From Diplolepis rosae (Eukaryota > Arthropoda > Insecta > Hymenoptera > Diplolepididae): 64,000 nt of DNA. Made by a program: the position numbers and the translations under genes. The notes under the pieces were generated by a model. The model ran no database searches and was not told the origin of the DNA. It saw only the letters and a list, made by a program, of their open reading frames with translations. The stretch spans positions 7,750,001 through 7,814,000 of the forward strand of contig JAPYXD010000555.1 in NCBI GenBank assembly GCA_030998225.1, written 5' to 3'. Position 1 is the stretch's first letter, and every line of letters starts with the position of its first letter. Of the stretch, positions 33,331-46,359 are shown in pieces.

Positions 33331-35459
33331 TCACTTCAATATAATACCTATTGCTTGTTTTGTAAAATCTGGAGAATCTTATTAATACACATAAATTTCT
33401 CGTTATTATTAACACAATTTTGTGTTTGCCATTTATAATTTTTAATATTTGTAGATTTAAAAAGTAAATTTGCAGTCGACTTTCAACCGAAAGTAGATTC
33501 TGGAAAGGCGCATTTTAAATTTATTATTTTATACTGTGTATAAGTAAGATTTTATTTAGATAAGTAGATGTATCTTTGAATATAATACCACTGAGAGAGA
33601 TCTATCTTACAATGAAAATAGAAGTACTATCTCTCTCAAGGAAATCCTAAACTTAGAAAAATCCAAGAATTTGTTAGGTCTATTTTTTTAGAAATGTACT
33701 ATATAATTAAAAACACAAGCGTTAATAATTTGATAATAGTAAACATTCAAAATACAATATTATATATGTCACAAAATGCAATGATTTTTTATAATTTTCA
33801 ATAAATCTTTCAATTTTGCATATATTTTGGAATAGTAGTGAATTTTTATGTAATTTTTCATAATATTTTATAATTTTTCACTAAAAGAAATGACAATATT
33901 TTTCTGGTGTTAGAATAGTTTTACAAAATTTATCAAGTACACTGTAAAAAAATCGTAATTTTCCAATACATAGGTGATGAAATTTTTCAATAATAAATTG
34001 CAAAAGTTATTTTCTATCGAATTATTTCAATAATTTACAAGAAATATTCAAATCCCTATGGGATTTTTTTTTTAGTATTGAAATTTTTCAAGTGTTGTGT
34101 TGGAATTTTTCAAAGTCAGACACGCAATATTTGGCACGTCATTGAATATTTCCTACGTGATTTATATAAAAATTTCAAAACATATATTAGTCAATTACTT
34201 CAAATGCTTAATTGGATGTTTCAAAAAAAAATTTTTAGAGTGTAGTTGTAAGTTCCAAAAATTTCAATTGTCAAATTATTTTTATATTGTAATTGATTGT
34301 ATTTTATCGTAAAAATACATTCCCACCATTGCAGTATGCTAAAAATATGTTTCATCATCCTGTAATATTAAATACACTCTTTGAAGATTTTATTTTTATA
34401 TACAAAAAGCTTTCCTTAATATTGATATTCTAATATAAGGCTGACGGATCTACTAAAAATTTTCAAATCATTATGTCGTAATATTATGTAAAATCTCCCC
34501 AGAATGAATCTTTGTCAGATTCAAAAGGGCAATAACCTTTTCTAATTCTTTCACCCTTGTGTTTTTTCTTACTCCATTTATCTTTTCTCTGACTTTTCCC
34601 CTTTTTTCTTAAACTGGAGTTTCTTCTCGAAATAAAATTCTAGCATTAGCTGAAGAGAAATATCATTCATTTGAGTCAGATTTGTCCATTTTAAGCATTT
34701 CATGCTTTTCAAAATTATTGCCTAATACATTATATACTTTAATATAAGAAACATGTATATTTTGTACATAAAAACTTATAAAATGCTGAATTTTTATTTC
34801 ATGCTTCATCAGACAAAATAATATTTATAGATGAAAAAGAATTTAGTAGATTAAATTGGAGGCAATCTGAAAGAACTGAATCTAGAATAAAGAACGAGGA
34901 AGGCGAGATAAATGAAATAGGCACTGAAGTTTTAATACAATAAATGAACAATGTAGGGGAGATTGCTCTAAATGTAGATATAGAATAATATTCTAAAGTG
35001 CTTATGTAATTTATTGATTTGATAGTTTTTAAAATTAAAACCAATATTTTAAATAGTTTTCACAAGTTCCATTCAATTCAGATATATTTTGTTTGAATAA
35101 ATTATAAATGTGTTGATTAATGAAAATTCACAAAAATCATTTTTTTCCAATTTTTTGTTAATATGCACATTTTTTAGGCAAGACAATGACGCAGAAAAAG
35201 ATTTTAAAAGTTGTGTATCGTGGTTAGCAATTCAAATTTATAATCGGTGGCTTTATTATTGAAAAAATTGATTTTAAGGACTTGTAATTTTCTTGAATCG
35301 TAAAAAACACAAAGAAGCATTGATCTCAATTGTATTCCAATTTTACTTTTGATAAAAAACGATAATTTGATACTTTTTTTAAAAGGGCACCAAAATCCAA
35401 GTCACGTTTGAAAATTCCAGGGCGTTTCTAATGATTTTCTTATACATTTGATTGTATGG
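33331..35459. other. Unassigned AT-rich sequence
   Basis: About 2.1 kb with no recognised gene or repeat; very AT-rich around 33700-34400. The short open frames have no domains. Confidence 0.55.
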
Positions 35460-35986
35460 GAGGGCCGAATTTAGCATGGGGCCAGCGGGGCCATGGCCCC
35501 GGGGCCTCCACCAATGCAATGTAACTTTCCAATTAAAACGAAATACGGAAAAATTGAAAAAACCAGGGAAAAAAACTGAAGTAGTTTTCTTAGCTGAGAT
35601 AAGCACGATGGAACTTCTTTATCGTATAATTTTACGAAATAATGTTCAGTCTATATTTTGCAATGCGGAAATAACTTTTCGCATGTACTTATCGATGATG
35701 GTGACGAACTGAAGTGGGGAAAGATCTTTTTCAAAACTAAAGATCATCAAAAACAGATTGCGAACGAGTATGAAACAAGATCGCTTGACCAATCTGATTC
35801 AAACAAAAAATCGTGCAAAGCTCCTCTATTTTAGAACTTCAAAACATTTAGAAGTAAGCACAATTATAAAAAAAATACAAAAATTGCTATGGAGTTTTAT
35901 TTTCCCGAGATTGGATTTTTTTTAGAAATTTTGAAGGGCCCCACAAAATATTGACCCGGGGCTTAAAAATTCTTAATCCGACACTG
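35460..35986 (+). mobile_element. hAT element, deletion derivative
   Basis: The right end, read inward, is CAGTGTCGGATTAAG; the left end GAGGGCCGAATTTAG is the same sequence with four changes. A perfect 8-bp duplication TTGTATGG lies at 35452-35459 and 35987-35994. Subterminal GGGGCCAGCGGGGCCATGG and CCCGGGGC are GC-rich. Confidence 0.9.
35590..35880 (+). pseudogene. hAT transposase C-terminal dimerisation domain
   Basis: The frame reads ...YLSMMVTN, then TGA at 35710-35712, then SGERSFSKLKIIKNRLRTSM and KQDRLTNLIQ. This is the strongly conserved hAT C-terminal segment; the TGA stands where these proteins usually have Cys (TNCSGERSFS). Only this last part of the protein is present. The RNase H-like catalytic part and BED finger are deleted. 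Confidence 0.9.
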
Positions 35987-35994
35987 TTGTATGG

Positions 35995-36918
35995 TATTTG
36001 ACTTAAAATAGAAAATAATTTTGTTATTGTTTTGAATAACTTCACTTTTCATTATATTATAATTTTATTTCATTTTTATCTGTTAAGACATTTTTTTCTC
36101 TGTAGAATTATAAAAAGGGAACTAGAACTGGAAAGTGAAAGTGCTACGTGAATATTTGATAATAATAGAGAATGAATTTTTAGATTTATATGCCATAAAG
36201 GAACCTTTTTCCTTACTATAATATTAAGATCATTTTTTTCTCTCATTTTGAATTTCTTTGGTTATATTTTGTGTAAGAAATTACTTACTAAAAAATATCT
36301 TAATTAAACTCTCTTAGTTTTGTAAAATTTGTAAGGGTTAATTTTCTGTTGAATTTATAATTTAAAATAATATTTATACCATGAATAATTTAATATTATA
36401 TGTACGCAGGTATAAAGTATGAAGAAAATTTTCAGAAAGAAAGATAAAGCGAAAGTGATTCACTGCTTTATGGGCGGTCATTATTTCCTAAAATGTTTAT
36501 AGGGAGCACGTGATATGAAATTCTAACCTTCTGTCATAAAAAAACTGAGATTTTCGTATTAATAGAACAGATTTCTCTTGAAAAATGCTCAAGGAAAGAC
36601 AGACACAAATTTTCTCCAGAATTATAAACAAATTTTATTTCATTGATACTATTCTCAAGATTGCGCCACATTTTTTTATAGATTCAATAATTGCACCAAC
36701 AGAAATTATTTATTTCCCGCATAGAGAATTATTTTTCGATATATATTTAAGGATTGTTATAGTTACCAATTTTTTAAATTCTCAAACTTTCTTTTTTCAT
36801 CACATCCAGCGTAATAATTAGCAAATAATATTTTATGAATTTTCATGCAAATGAATTTGATGAGAAAATAATTCAAAAATTGAAATAATCATTAATGAAT
36901 AACTTTATGTAATGAATT
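35995..36918. other. Unassigned AT-rich sequence
   Basis: Nothing recognised; the open frame at 36585-36821 has no domain. Confidence 0.55.
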
Positions 36919-37464
36919 CAGGGGTTTAGTGGGGGGGGGACTTTCCGAGAGTCGGCATTTTCGGAACTTTCGTTTATATATTTAAATAATCCAAAAACTT
37001 TCACGTGTTGATGAGAAAAAGTCGGCATTTTACGAAAACTTTCAAGTTGATATTCTTAAGATGTGAAAAGTTTATTCGATTTCTCACCTCATACAAAATT
37101 TTTCCAAATTTTTCTGGAATTTTCTTCAAAATCGTAAGTCGGCATTTATGAAAGTATCCATTTTTCGAAATGCCGTCTAGATCCTAGTCTATCCAAAAAG
37201 TAGACGAAAGAGCTTTTTATTCGGCAAAATATACGCGATATTTAGTAAATTCATTATTTTTCGAACAAAAAATTGATATGAGTCAGAAATTGGTTTTCGA
37301 GAAATTGTTTCATCGCAAATCTGACGTCCTAAAGAACAAATATTGTGATGTACTAAACAAAATGATCTAATCGGTAAATTTTTCATACGAGTCCGTATTT
37401 TTAACGAAGTCCCCCCCCCCCCCCCCCGCCCCAACCCATATTTGAAAAGTTCGCTACGCCCCTG
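36919..37464. mobile_element. hAT MITE with poly-G/poly-C subtermini
   Basis: Left CAGGGGTTTAGTGGGGGG, right CGCTACGCCCCTG, 8-bp flanks AATGAATT (36911-36918) and AATGAATC (37465-37472). A run of about 17 C at 37411-37427. AGTCGGCATTT is repeated three times inside. Noncoding. Confidence 0.85.
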
Positions 37465-37547
37465 AATGAATCCTTTTGAACTTAGAATGAAGTACTGTTA
37501 AGTTCATAAAATCGTATATAATTGTAACAGTGTCATAATGTTTGTTA

Positions 37548-38454
37548 CATTGTAAAAAAATTGATTGAAAATTGTAAGCTGGTTTGTAAACGTTTTACTC
37601 TGTTTTACGTGTTGATTCTACAAGTTTATTGTGAACTTGCAGCGAGTAATGGTGTAACTTTAAAATATTTGTGTCAATTTTACTACAGAAGTGTAATATT
37701 GCCACATCGAACAGGGGGCATATTGCAACCGATATTACAGTGTATTTTCAACGCTTTTCAGTAAATTCACAAAGTATTCTGCATTCAAGTTTACCATGAC
37801 AATGTAAAAAAGCAGAGCGACGGGAAATTTACCAGAATTGTGCAATTTACGAAAAAGTGACGCCTGAAGCGACGGTTGAAGACGGTTGAGATCCGTGAGA
37901 TGCAAATATATACGTTTTCACTTTCGAAAGGTAAACAGACCCGTGGAAAGGGGGGGGGGGTGATACCCCCAGGCCCGTACTTTGGGGGAGGGGGCGGAAC
38001 GTTTTTTACCCTGAAAATTTTGCGGTTAGCGTAGTATATAGTCAAGAAGTTTTGAAAAAAACAGAAAAGGGTGGAAGGGCTCGATGAATTCCCCCCCCCC
38101 CCCAGGCCCGAATTTTCTCTCCACGGTCCTGAAGATAAGTGCAAAATGAAATGAATAAACATAAAGTTCCTTGTTCATTGAAAAATGTTAGTAATTGTAT
38201 GAAATAATTGAAATGAGAGTATAGTATAATTACAAAAAACGTAACTTTGTAATTGTAAAGATTGTGAGGTTATGTTTCTATGAACGTAAAATTACAGTGC
38301 GTTGAAAGTGAAGTTAAGGAAATTTTCCTGTTTGCATGCGATTTTACATTACCAAATTATTTTTAGACCATTTCGGTAAAATTACCACGTTTATCACTAA
38401 TAACTTTATGTCGCCTGTTCGATGTGGAAATTTTCAACCGAATTTTTTACAGTG
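37548..38454. mobile_element. TA-flanked MITE
   Basis: Left CATTGTAAAAAAATTG, right AATTTTTTACAGTG; CACATCGAACAGG and CCTGTTCGATGTG are inverted further in. TA at 37546-37547 and 38455-38456. Contains a nested hAT-like insertion. Confidence 0.7.
37936..38131. mobile_element. Small hAT-like MITE, nested
   Basis: Left CAGACCCGTGGAAAGG, right TCTCCACGGTCCTG; the arms carry GGGGGGGGGG and CCCCCCCCCCC with CAGGCCCG. Flanks AAGGTAAA/AAGATAAG match at six of eight. 196 bp. Confidence 0.6.
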
Positions 38455-38549
38455 TAGTATATGGGACATTCTTTTACAAATGTGTTTACAACACGTGTCG
38501 ATTAAATTGATAAAAAAATGCCACAGAAAAAAAAAAAAAAACTTTATTT

Positions 38550-39840
38550 AGACCATACGAAAAAACGTAAGAATGCAAAGTTGTTCGTTTTAAAAAGATC
38601 TACAATTTTTGTCTCACACAGTTTCTGATAAAACATATATTTTTCGTTTCAATTCCAAAAATACGATTAAAATTCAAAAATTCCATTAATATAAATAATA
38701 TAAATATTATAAATATAATAAATATAATAATATAATATTATTAATATAAATAAATTATTTTAACCATGTAATTTATTAAAAAGTTACTGAAATGTATACA
38801 GAAAATCGAGCGCGAAGCGCGAGCGTCATGATGAGAATCTGTTCCTTAAGGCTGATAGAGCCTTAAGGGTGTATTCTAGTTGGTCACTTTGGAAAAATCG
38901 ATTTTTTTTTTTTTACATTTTTCGAATTTATATGTATATGTATGTATATGGTATATGTATATATGTTATATGTATATGTTATTTTATATGTATATGTAAG
39001 ATTTTTTAATGATTTTTTGTTAAAAAAACTTTAAACGCGTTTTTCTCAAAACAACGTTTTTTCGGACTAGCTCCACGATTTCTCCAGAACCAGTGGACCG
39101 ATCCTTCTGAAATTTTAACCACATATTCTACACATAAGAACTCACAAAGTGAACTACAATCATGTCAAAATTTTGATTTTTACTATATTTTTTAAACAAA
39201 AAACAGCGAAAAAAAACAACTAATTTCAATTTTTTTGGTTTTTTCTACATAAAATTAACAAAATTAGTTGAAAATTAATGTCCGCAGTTCATTTTGTAGC
39301 CACTGTCATACCGAATCCAAAAAGCTTTGGTGTTTTTGTATCAGATAAGCCGTTCCTAAGATATCATGGAGAAGGCAACTTGCTGTTAAGTTATTGCGTT
39401 GCGTTCAAATACGGATTTCGTATGTAAAAGTTGAAAAAAATGAACAAAAGAAATTTTTTTTTTGTATTTTAAGACTTTATTTATCATACCTAACAATTTT
39501 TATATCCATAACTTCCATAGCATGCTCTCAAAAAATTCTCGAAAATAGCCTATTTTTTTAACCCACGAACTAGAATACACCCTTAAGTAAATTGAATTTC
39601 CTGTTTCACTTATATTCAAAAAGAAATTTAGTGACTTTGAGAAAATGCGTATAATTAACATCATCTGTATTATTATTATAAAATTGGTTTGAGCTTCAGT
39701 ATAAAATTATAAGAAATAAACTTAAATGTAAGCGAAAAGCATAAGACCGAGCGCTAAGCGCGAGGTCGCGCGCCTAAATTTGCGCGCGATGAGAATGTGC
39801 GCGCAATGAAAATGTGCCCGCGAAGCGGGCAGATTTTTTT
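38550..39840 (+). repeat. HINE-like repeat (copy i), split by a TTAA element
   Basis: Starts in an internal unit (GAAAAAACGTAAGAATGC), has an AT microsatellite at 38690-38750, the first GC hairpin (38808), then after the nested element the second cluster and GCCCGCGAAGCGGGC at about 39818. Confidence 0.85.
38867..39582. mobile_element. TTAA element, family C
   Basis: GGGTGTATTCTAGTT and AACTAGAATACACCC are perfect inverted ends; TTAA at 38863-38866 and 39583-39586. Uninterrupted copies read GAGCCTTAAGTAAATTG here. 716 bp, noncoding, with a TATATG-rich stretch near 38930-38995. Confidence 0.92.
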
Positions 39841-41791
39841 CTAAATCCGTACGATATGTAAAAGAATGTCCCATATGTTAGTCATCAATTACATGAAATT
39901 CATTATAATCCTTGAATCAACTCTGCTATTGTCACACAACACCTACTCTTCTGATGTTTATACCCTTGTCAATACTATCATTTCTACTAAAGCGTTATAA
40001 ATTGTTTAGCCGACAGACAAAAATCAATTTCCTTTTTCCCAGGAAATTATTATTAAAAATTGTATTGTTACAAGCATACTTTCGCCAGAAACCATTTTTC
40101 GTATAATCGTGGAGTGAGCCTTTTTATATCCTGTGACATGAATCGATTTACTGTCATTAGAATTCAATGAAATGGTTTTCACATAAAAAATTGATATTGT
40201 AGTCACTCTATGATATTTTAACTCAACTAAGTAAACATTTGAAACACACAAAAATATACAATTGGTCGGATATTAATTGAAAACTGGAAAAATACGCAGT
40301 GACTGAAATTACAAAAATAAAAAAAAATTTATCACCAGGTTGCAGTTTTGCTTCAGTGGTCATAAAATTTTTACAATATTACGTACAATTTAGAAATACT
40401 TTGATTCAAATTTATACTGCGCTTAGAAAAATAATTAGTCAAGCTAATTACTTTGATTCGTAAAATATAGTATTGATGCTAATTTAGTGGATAGCACAGC
40501 TCTTTTCCTTTTGTTAAAAAAGTCAAAAAGTAGTTATGCTAATCAATATGTTAGCTGCGGAATATTTTCACGCAAAAAAAAAAATTCGTAAAATTTACAG
40601 GAAGTTCGGTACATATTTTTATACTTGACTTTTTAGTAGATAAATATATACATCACGTTTATCCTGAATGTGGTATGAATATTATTTAAAAAGTTGTTAA
40701 TTATTATTCTAATTTTATTGCAATTAGTCAAAAAAAATTAGGCAACATTGAATATTACAGAATATGCGATTTGTTAAAAGATATTTGTCATAAATAATGT
40801 CTACGATTACACACGTTATATAATAAAGTAAAAAAGAGTAGTTTCAAATTATTTGTGATATTTGTCACATTTCGAGATAATCGAAAAACTTGGAGTTCTT
40901 CCAAGTTTCAAGTTACTAAAGGTGTTTTTGTTACAGGTTTTCCAGTCCACTGGAAAAGCGCCAATCGAAGAAATTTATCATCTCTGGATAATACAGAATT
41001 TTTATGATTACCATATTTTTAAAATACTTTTTTATGCATTATGTAAAAGCAGTAGATTAATTAATATTTTATTTAATAAGATAAATTATCAAATATAAAC
41101 ATTTATAAAAAACTATATGACCGGTTTTATTCATGCGTATTTTCGACGTAATTTGAGGATCGGATTCTTTCATCATATTTCTCCACTTCATAAGTTCGAA
41201 CCCTCAACATGAATTCCTCATCCGTATCAACTCTAAAAATCTCGAAATGGTTCTACCTTTTTTATATTTCTCTGCACAAAATATAGAAAAATAATGTGTT
41301 ATTTCTATAGTCGCATTTATCTTCCCTTTTAGAAATATTAACACTGCACACGTTTTCAGCAGATATGTGGTTGCTGGCTATCGTCCCTACGACACTCATG
41401 TAAAATCCTTTTTCTTTTTCAATTTTATAGGCATTTAAAAATTAAGAAAATTTAAGAAAACTGATACTTAGTTTTCAAACTGACGCTATTTTTGTAATTT
41501 ACAATTTTTCCTTCAAGTCTGATACCTGCCATAGCCAATGGCTTATCAATTTGGAATCTTTTTGTATTTTTTGTTTCAAATTACCGTTCGAACAACCTTT
41601 CTTTTACGAGTAACTTCAGATATATATATACTGAAGTTATATTTCAGTTTTTTTTAACAAAAAATTGTTAATTAGGCTTTGAGTGTTAATAAATATGTAC
41701 ACTGTTAAAAATCTTATTGATTTTAATAAACTTTAATATGCAAGTGGTAAAGTAAAATAGATTTTTATATTGTGAAAAATTAATATACATT
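39841..41791. other. Unassigned AT-rich sequence
   Basis: Open frames at 39912-40106, 40024-40251 and 40862-41098 show no domain. No repeat family recognised. Confidence 0.5.
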
Positions 41792-42456
41792 CTCTCTAAA
41801 TCTGAATTAGTGAGCAGTCGGTGACTAATTTGCTTTAGTGAAAATTTCTACTAATTATTAGTCATTTTTCATTATAACTTTAGTGAACAATTGAAAATCA
41901 CTGAAGTTAAAGTGAAAAATGACTAATGATTAGTAGCAATTTTTACTAAAGCAAATTACACGGAAAAAACAGTATAGCTAGCTGTTCGACCTATACCGGT
42001 ATATATTGTCACGACCCATGCGGTATAGGTGAGACAACTATACTGGTTTGCCGCGCGACCTATACATTGCTTCGCATGCACGCGACTCTAACCTCGAAAT
42101 GAGAAAGAAGTGTCATTTTTTCGAGGCGTTTTTCCGAAGCGTTTGTCGATTTGTTTGGAGCATTTTTTCTTTTTTGGAAAGATCATTTTTGCGTATCGCG
42201 TATTGTTTTATCACACGCGAAAATTCACAAGAGCGATAACGATGGTATAATATTTTGTTTACGATCGCTATACATGGTATTGTCATATCAACGAACTTGT
42301 ATAGCTGTCTCACCTATACTCGTATAGTTCTGAGGACCATACCGTAGCATTGGTCTGATAGAAATATTTTCTGGTTCTGAGGACCAAAATATAGTTCACT
42401 TAGCTATACTGTTTTTTCAGTGTAGTGACCGTCTCCTCACTAATTCAAATTTAGAG
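41792..42456. mobile_element. CTCTC-family MITE, copy 5
   Basis: Left CTCTCTAAATCTGAATTAG, right CTAATTCAAATTTAGAG. The interior is a palindrome of GACTAAT/ATTAGTC words. Exact borders are uncertain by one or two bases; carries a nested MITE. Confidence 0.8.
41959..42422. mobile_element. TA-flanked MITE with CGGAAAAAACAGTATAG ends, nested
   Basis: Left CACGGAAAAAACAGTATAGC and right GCTATACTGTTTTTTCAGTG are inverted. TA at 41957-41958 and 42423-42424. GGTATAGGTGAGACA and TGTCTCACCTATAC lie deeper in the arms. The 63-codon open frame inside (42048-42239) has no domain. Confidence 0.85.
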
Positions 42457-42759
42457 AATTCATATTAAATTGAATAATTTTTCAACCAATATATATTAAC
42501 ATTATTAAAAATTATTAAAATATACACACATGTGTATTAAAACTCAAATAAGAGTTTGTATTTTTTAGGATGACAATATTTTAAATTTAATATACGTTAC
42601 TGGAAAAACTACCATTACGTGTAATGGAAGTTTAATACAGAAATTTCTAAAAGTGTAGAAAAAAACTTTGGAGTAAAAAATTTTTACGGTTTTTTTGTAA
42701 AAACTTATTTACAAACCTTTAAAAAAACAGTCTGTCACACGAGAAGACACCCTTAAGTG

Positions 42760-42890
42760 ATAATCCATCTTTTATTAAAAATATACATTCTAAAATTAAG
42801 AATATCTTGAATTATCTATCTTGAAATATCATATATAATTAAGAATATATATTATTAACTCAAGATGGATTCCCACTTGAATTAAGAACA
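42760..42890. repeat. Inverted repeat
   Basis: AAGTGATAATCCATCTT and AAGATGGATTCCCACTT are inverted about 90 bases apart, with AT-rich sequence between. Possibly a short decayed foldback. Confidence 0.45.
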
Positions 42891-42914
42891 TATATTTTCG
42901 GCGCCTATTTAAGT

Positions 42915-43705
42915 ATGCATCCAAAACAAAGTTTCTTTGATTGAAAAAAAATTTCTTTAGATTAAACAAATTTGTGCATTGCTATACGGTTAAAGAATAG
43001 TTTCTTTGATTTAAAGAAATTTCTTGATTGTTTTTTTTCTTTGAATTAAAGAAATGAATGTATACGCAGTCGCATAGTATATATGTTATATGATTCACAG
43101 AAATATTTAATTTAATGAAAAACTTTTCTTCGTTCAAGGTTACACAATTAAATAAATTATTTCTTAAGTTTTTGACAGTACTGTATTTGAATAAAAATAA
43201 TATTTTTTTAACAGCATGTGATACTTAGAAAACTAGAACATATTGATTTCAGGTTTCTACATATTTGTGTCTGAAGTGCATGAAATTTTGTTTACAAAAT
43301 TTCGGAAATGTTAGAGATGGTAAAAAACGAACGTAGATAGACTACTTTTGGTTTCGAAATTGAAAAAAACTTAAATTTTAGCAAAATATATCGGAAATTT
43401 TGTTTTTATTATCAAAACCAAAAGTAGTTTATCTACGTCCGCTTTTATCTTTTCTGCCATTTCTCAAATTTTGGAAACAACATTTTATGTATTTTGGACA
43501 CAAACAAGTAGAAAATGGACCAAATTGTTTATATGAACTTGCTACTTTTTTCAAGTATCACATGCCCTTAAATCAAATAAATAATGTTAAAAAAAAAATT
43601 CTTTGATTCAAAAAAGGCTACAAACGTGATTAATTTAAGTCAAAGAAATTTATATTTGTTTTAAAAGTGTTTTTACTTCGAATTGACGAAATTAAGTTAA
43701 CAAAA
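42915..43705 (+). repeat. AT-rich CCAGAAAAAA family, split by a family D element
   Basis: Contains AAACAAATTTGTGCATTGC, ACGCAGTCGCATAGTA and TTTTTGACAGTACTG before the insertion, and AATAAATAATGTT, AAACGTGATTAAT after it. Truncated on the right by HINE-like copy j. Confidence 0.8.
43212..43567. mobile_element. Palindromic TTAA element, family D, complete
   Basis: Left CAGCATGTGATACTT, right AAGTATCACATGCCC; inner arms CTACTTTTGGTTTCG and its mirror. TTAA at 43208-43211 and 43568-43571. Other copies of the host repeat read TTTTTTTAAATC without interruption. 356 bp. Confidence 0.88.
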
Positions 43706-44967
43706 TCTGATCGCTTCGCGGGCACATTCTTATCGCGCGCTTCTCGCGCAGCTCGCTTCGCGCGCAAGTTTGAGCGCGCCTAGGGCGCGCGATTTGATCG
43801 TCGCGCTTTGCGCTCCGTTCTTTCTGGACCTCGCGCTTCGCGCTCGGTCTTGTGCTCTCCGCATACATTTCAGTTTATTTCTTATAATTTGATACTGAAG
43901 CTCAAACTAATTTTATAATTATATTACAGATAATGTGAATTACACATTTTCTCAAAGTCACTCTATTTCTTTTTGAATTTAAGTTAAACAGGAAATTCAA
44001 TTTACTTAAGGCTCTATCAGCCTTAAGGAACAGATTATCATCATGACGCTCGCGCTTCGCGCTCGATTTTCTGTATACGTTTCAGTCACTTTTTAATAAA
44101 TTACATGATTAAAATAATATATTTTCTTCCAAATCTCTCAAAAAGAAAAAACAATCGTAGAACTTATTTAAGGAAACGATTTTACAGAACAACGCTTATT
44201 TCGTATCTCACATATTTTGGTGAAAAAAATCGAATTTTTTTAATATTAAAAATCAAAACATAAAATATACATCCTGTCCCGAAATGTCTTAATGAGAATT
44301 TGTAAACCTCATTTAGGCAAACAATTTTCCAGATAAACGTTTTTTTTGTATATCACATATTTTGTGTAAAAAATGGAATTTTTGAATTTTAATCGTATTT
44401 TTTGGAATTGAAACGAAAAATATATGTTTTACCAGAAACTGCGTCAGACAAAATTTGTAGATCTTTTTGAAACGAACAACTTTGTATTCTTACGTTTTTT
44501 TCGTATTTTACATATTATTGTTAAAAAATTGAATTTTGGATTTTCAATAGTTTTTTTTTAATTAAAAAGAAAAATATGCATCTTATGAAAAAATGTTACA
44601 GTTCAAATTTGTAGGTCTTTATGTAGAAAATAATATTGTATCCGAACGTTTTTTCGTATCTCGTATAATTTAACTGGAAAATGGAATTTTGATATTGACT
44701 TTTTTCGAATTTGAATATGCTGTAACATTTCTAATTTTGATTTAATCAAAAAATGTTATCAGGATAATTTGTAGAGATTTATGAGCACTATCTAAAACCA
44801 GTATTGAAATTTTTGATTTTTTCAAAAAATTATTTTCAAGAACACAAAAGTAGTGCTCCATCCCTCAATTTTGATTGGATGTGGCTGGTTAACGAACTTG
44901 TCCTTACTTTTTCGGCTCTGATAAAGTGTACCAAAGCTCAATTCAATCTGATAATTCTATCGAGAGT
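43706..44967 (-). repeat. HINE-like repeat (copy j), minus orientation
   Basis: From the terminal hairpin remnant (GATCGCTTCGCGGGC) through both GC clusters (43740-43850; 44050-44065), reversed 150-bp units, to ATTCTATCGAGAGT. The microsatellite and 5' end are missing. Confidence 0.85.
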
Positions 44968-46359
44968 CTCTTTTCTACGTCAAAGTTAATCTTTTCTTCT
45001 AGAATGCACTTCTTTCTACTTTTTAAAGATTGCCTATAATATCTTTAGGCAAAGAAACAATATGAAATAAATTTTTTTTTTTTAAAGAAGACGTATCATG
45101 AAAAGTTTTGTAACAAGAATATAGTTTTCCTTGAGGAAACACATTTTTTTTAATCCCAGAATAACAAAGTCAGTTTGAAGCTCTTTTTTATTTCAGACAT
45201 AACTATTTTATGACGGAAGTTATATTGTGACAGACCTGTACTGTCAGTTCTCAAATTTATATGGATCATGTTTACAATCTGGTACAACTAACAATAAATT
45301 AATTGTTAGACAGATTTTTCAAGTTGTAATATTAATTTAATTGTAAAACTTTTAAGAGACTTGAAATAATTTATCTGTATTAATTCTAATGCATTCCTCT
45401 GCACTAAATTCAAATTTTAATTGTAGTTCTATCTTTTTTCTATCAGAATTCGATTAATCACTTACAGTTTTTTTTCGAATTTCTGTATGCAAAAAAAGGA
45501 CTGAAATTATAAATGCACGAGTAATTTTTATACATTTATACATTTTCCATAAAATTGGAGTAATTTAATTATCTTGATGAAAATTAATTAATAAAAGCAC
45601 AAGTTGATACAAATCAATAAATGTATAAACGCAATTTTCTATTAAAAATGATTATGTAATAATTAATTGACGGTTTAAATTTAAAAAATTAATAAAATCA
45701 CTAAAAGAGAAAAATCTATTCAATTATACTTTTTTTTATATTGCCCTTTTAAAATGCATTCTTCCCAAATTCCTTGTAATAATGATTCTAAAATAATCTA
45801 TATTATAATATCCAAATGCCTTTCATACAATTTTTCATTTAATCATTAAAGAAATACTTCATTTGGGAATTATATTTTTTAATGTAAAATTCGAGACATT
45901 TCTGAAGGCAAAAAGTGAGAAGATCTCGATCTTTGAGGGTCAAATTCTAACTGTAACTATATTCTTCTCTACAAAGTGTCACTTTAGGGCACTCAACGTT
46001 TTGAAAAAAGTAGAATAGGTGCTTAGTCGCTTTCTATAATAGTCTTCAAGAAAGGACAGGAATAAAAAGAATTCTAAAAAGATCTTGATTCGTGTTTAAA
46101 GGGACTTCTTCACAGTACTTTACCTCGATTAAAAAATTATAAAAAACTTATTTCTTCACTTTTACAATTAATCCTCAAAAGCTCGCAAAATTTAATTATA
46201 ATTCATAAGGATTTTATTCTCATTTTTCAAACATTTATTTTTGATTTACACTGCTTTTCTAAAGTTGCTGGACACTTGTTTTTAACCATTCACATAAAAT
46301 CTTCCAATTTATGAAATATCTAACAATGAATTTTTTCTATAGAATAACATGGAAGGTAC
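44968..46359. other. Unassigned AT-rich sequence
   Basis: No gene or repeat recognised. Confidence 0.55.

Noticed and set aside
37791..38162. 123-codon minus frame with proline-rich segment
   Set aside because: The Pro and Gly runs are translation of C/G homopolymers in a hAT MITE.
42048..42239. 63-codon frame inside the nested MITE
   Set aside because: Located in a short TA MITE, no domain, no similarity to transposases.
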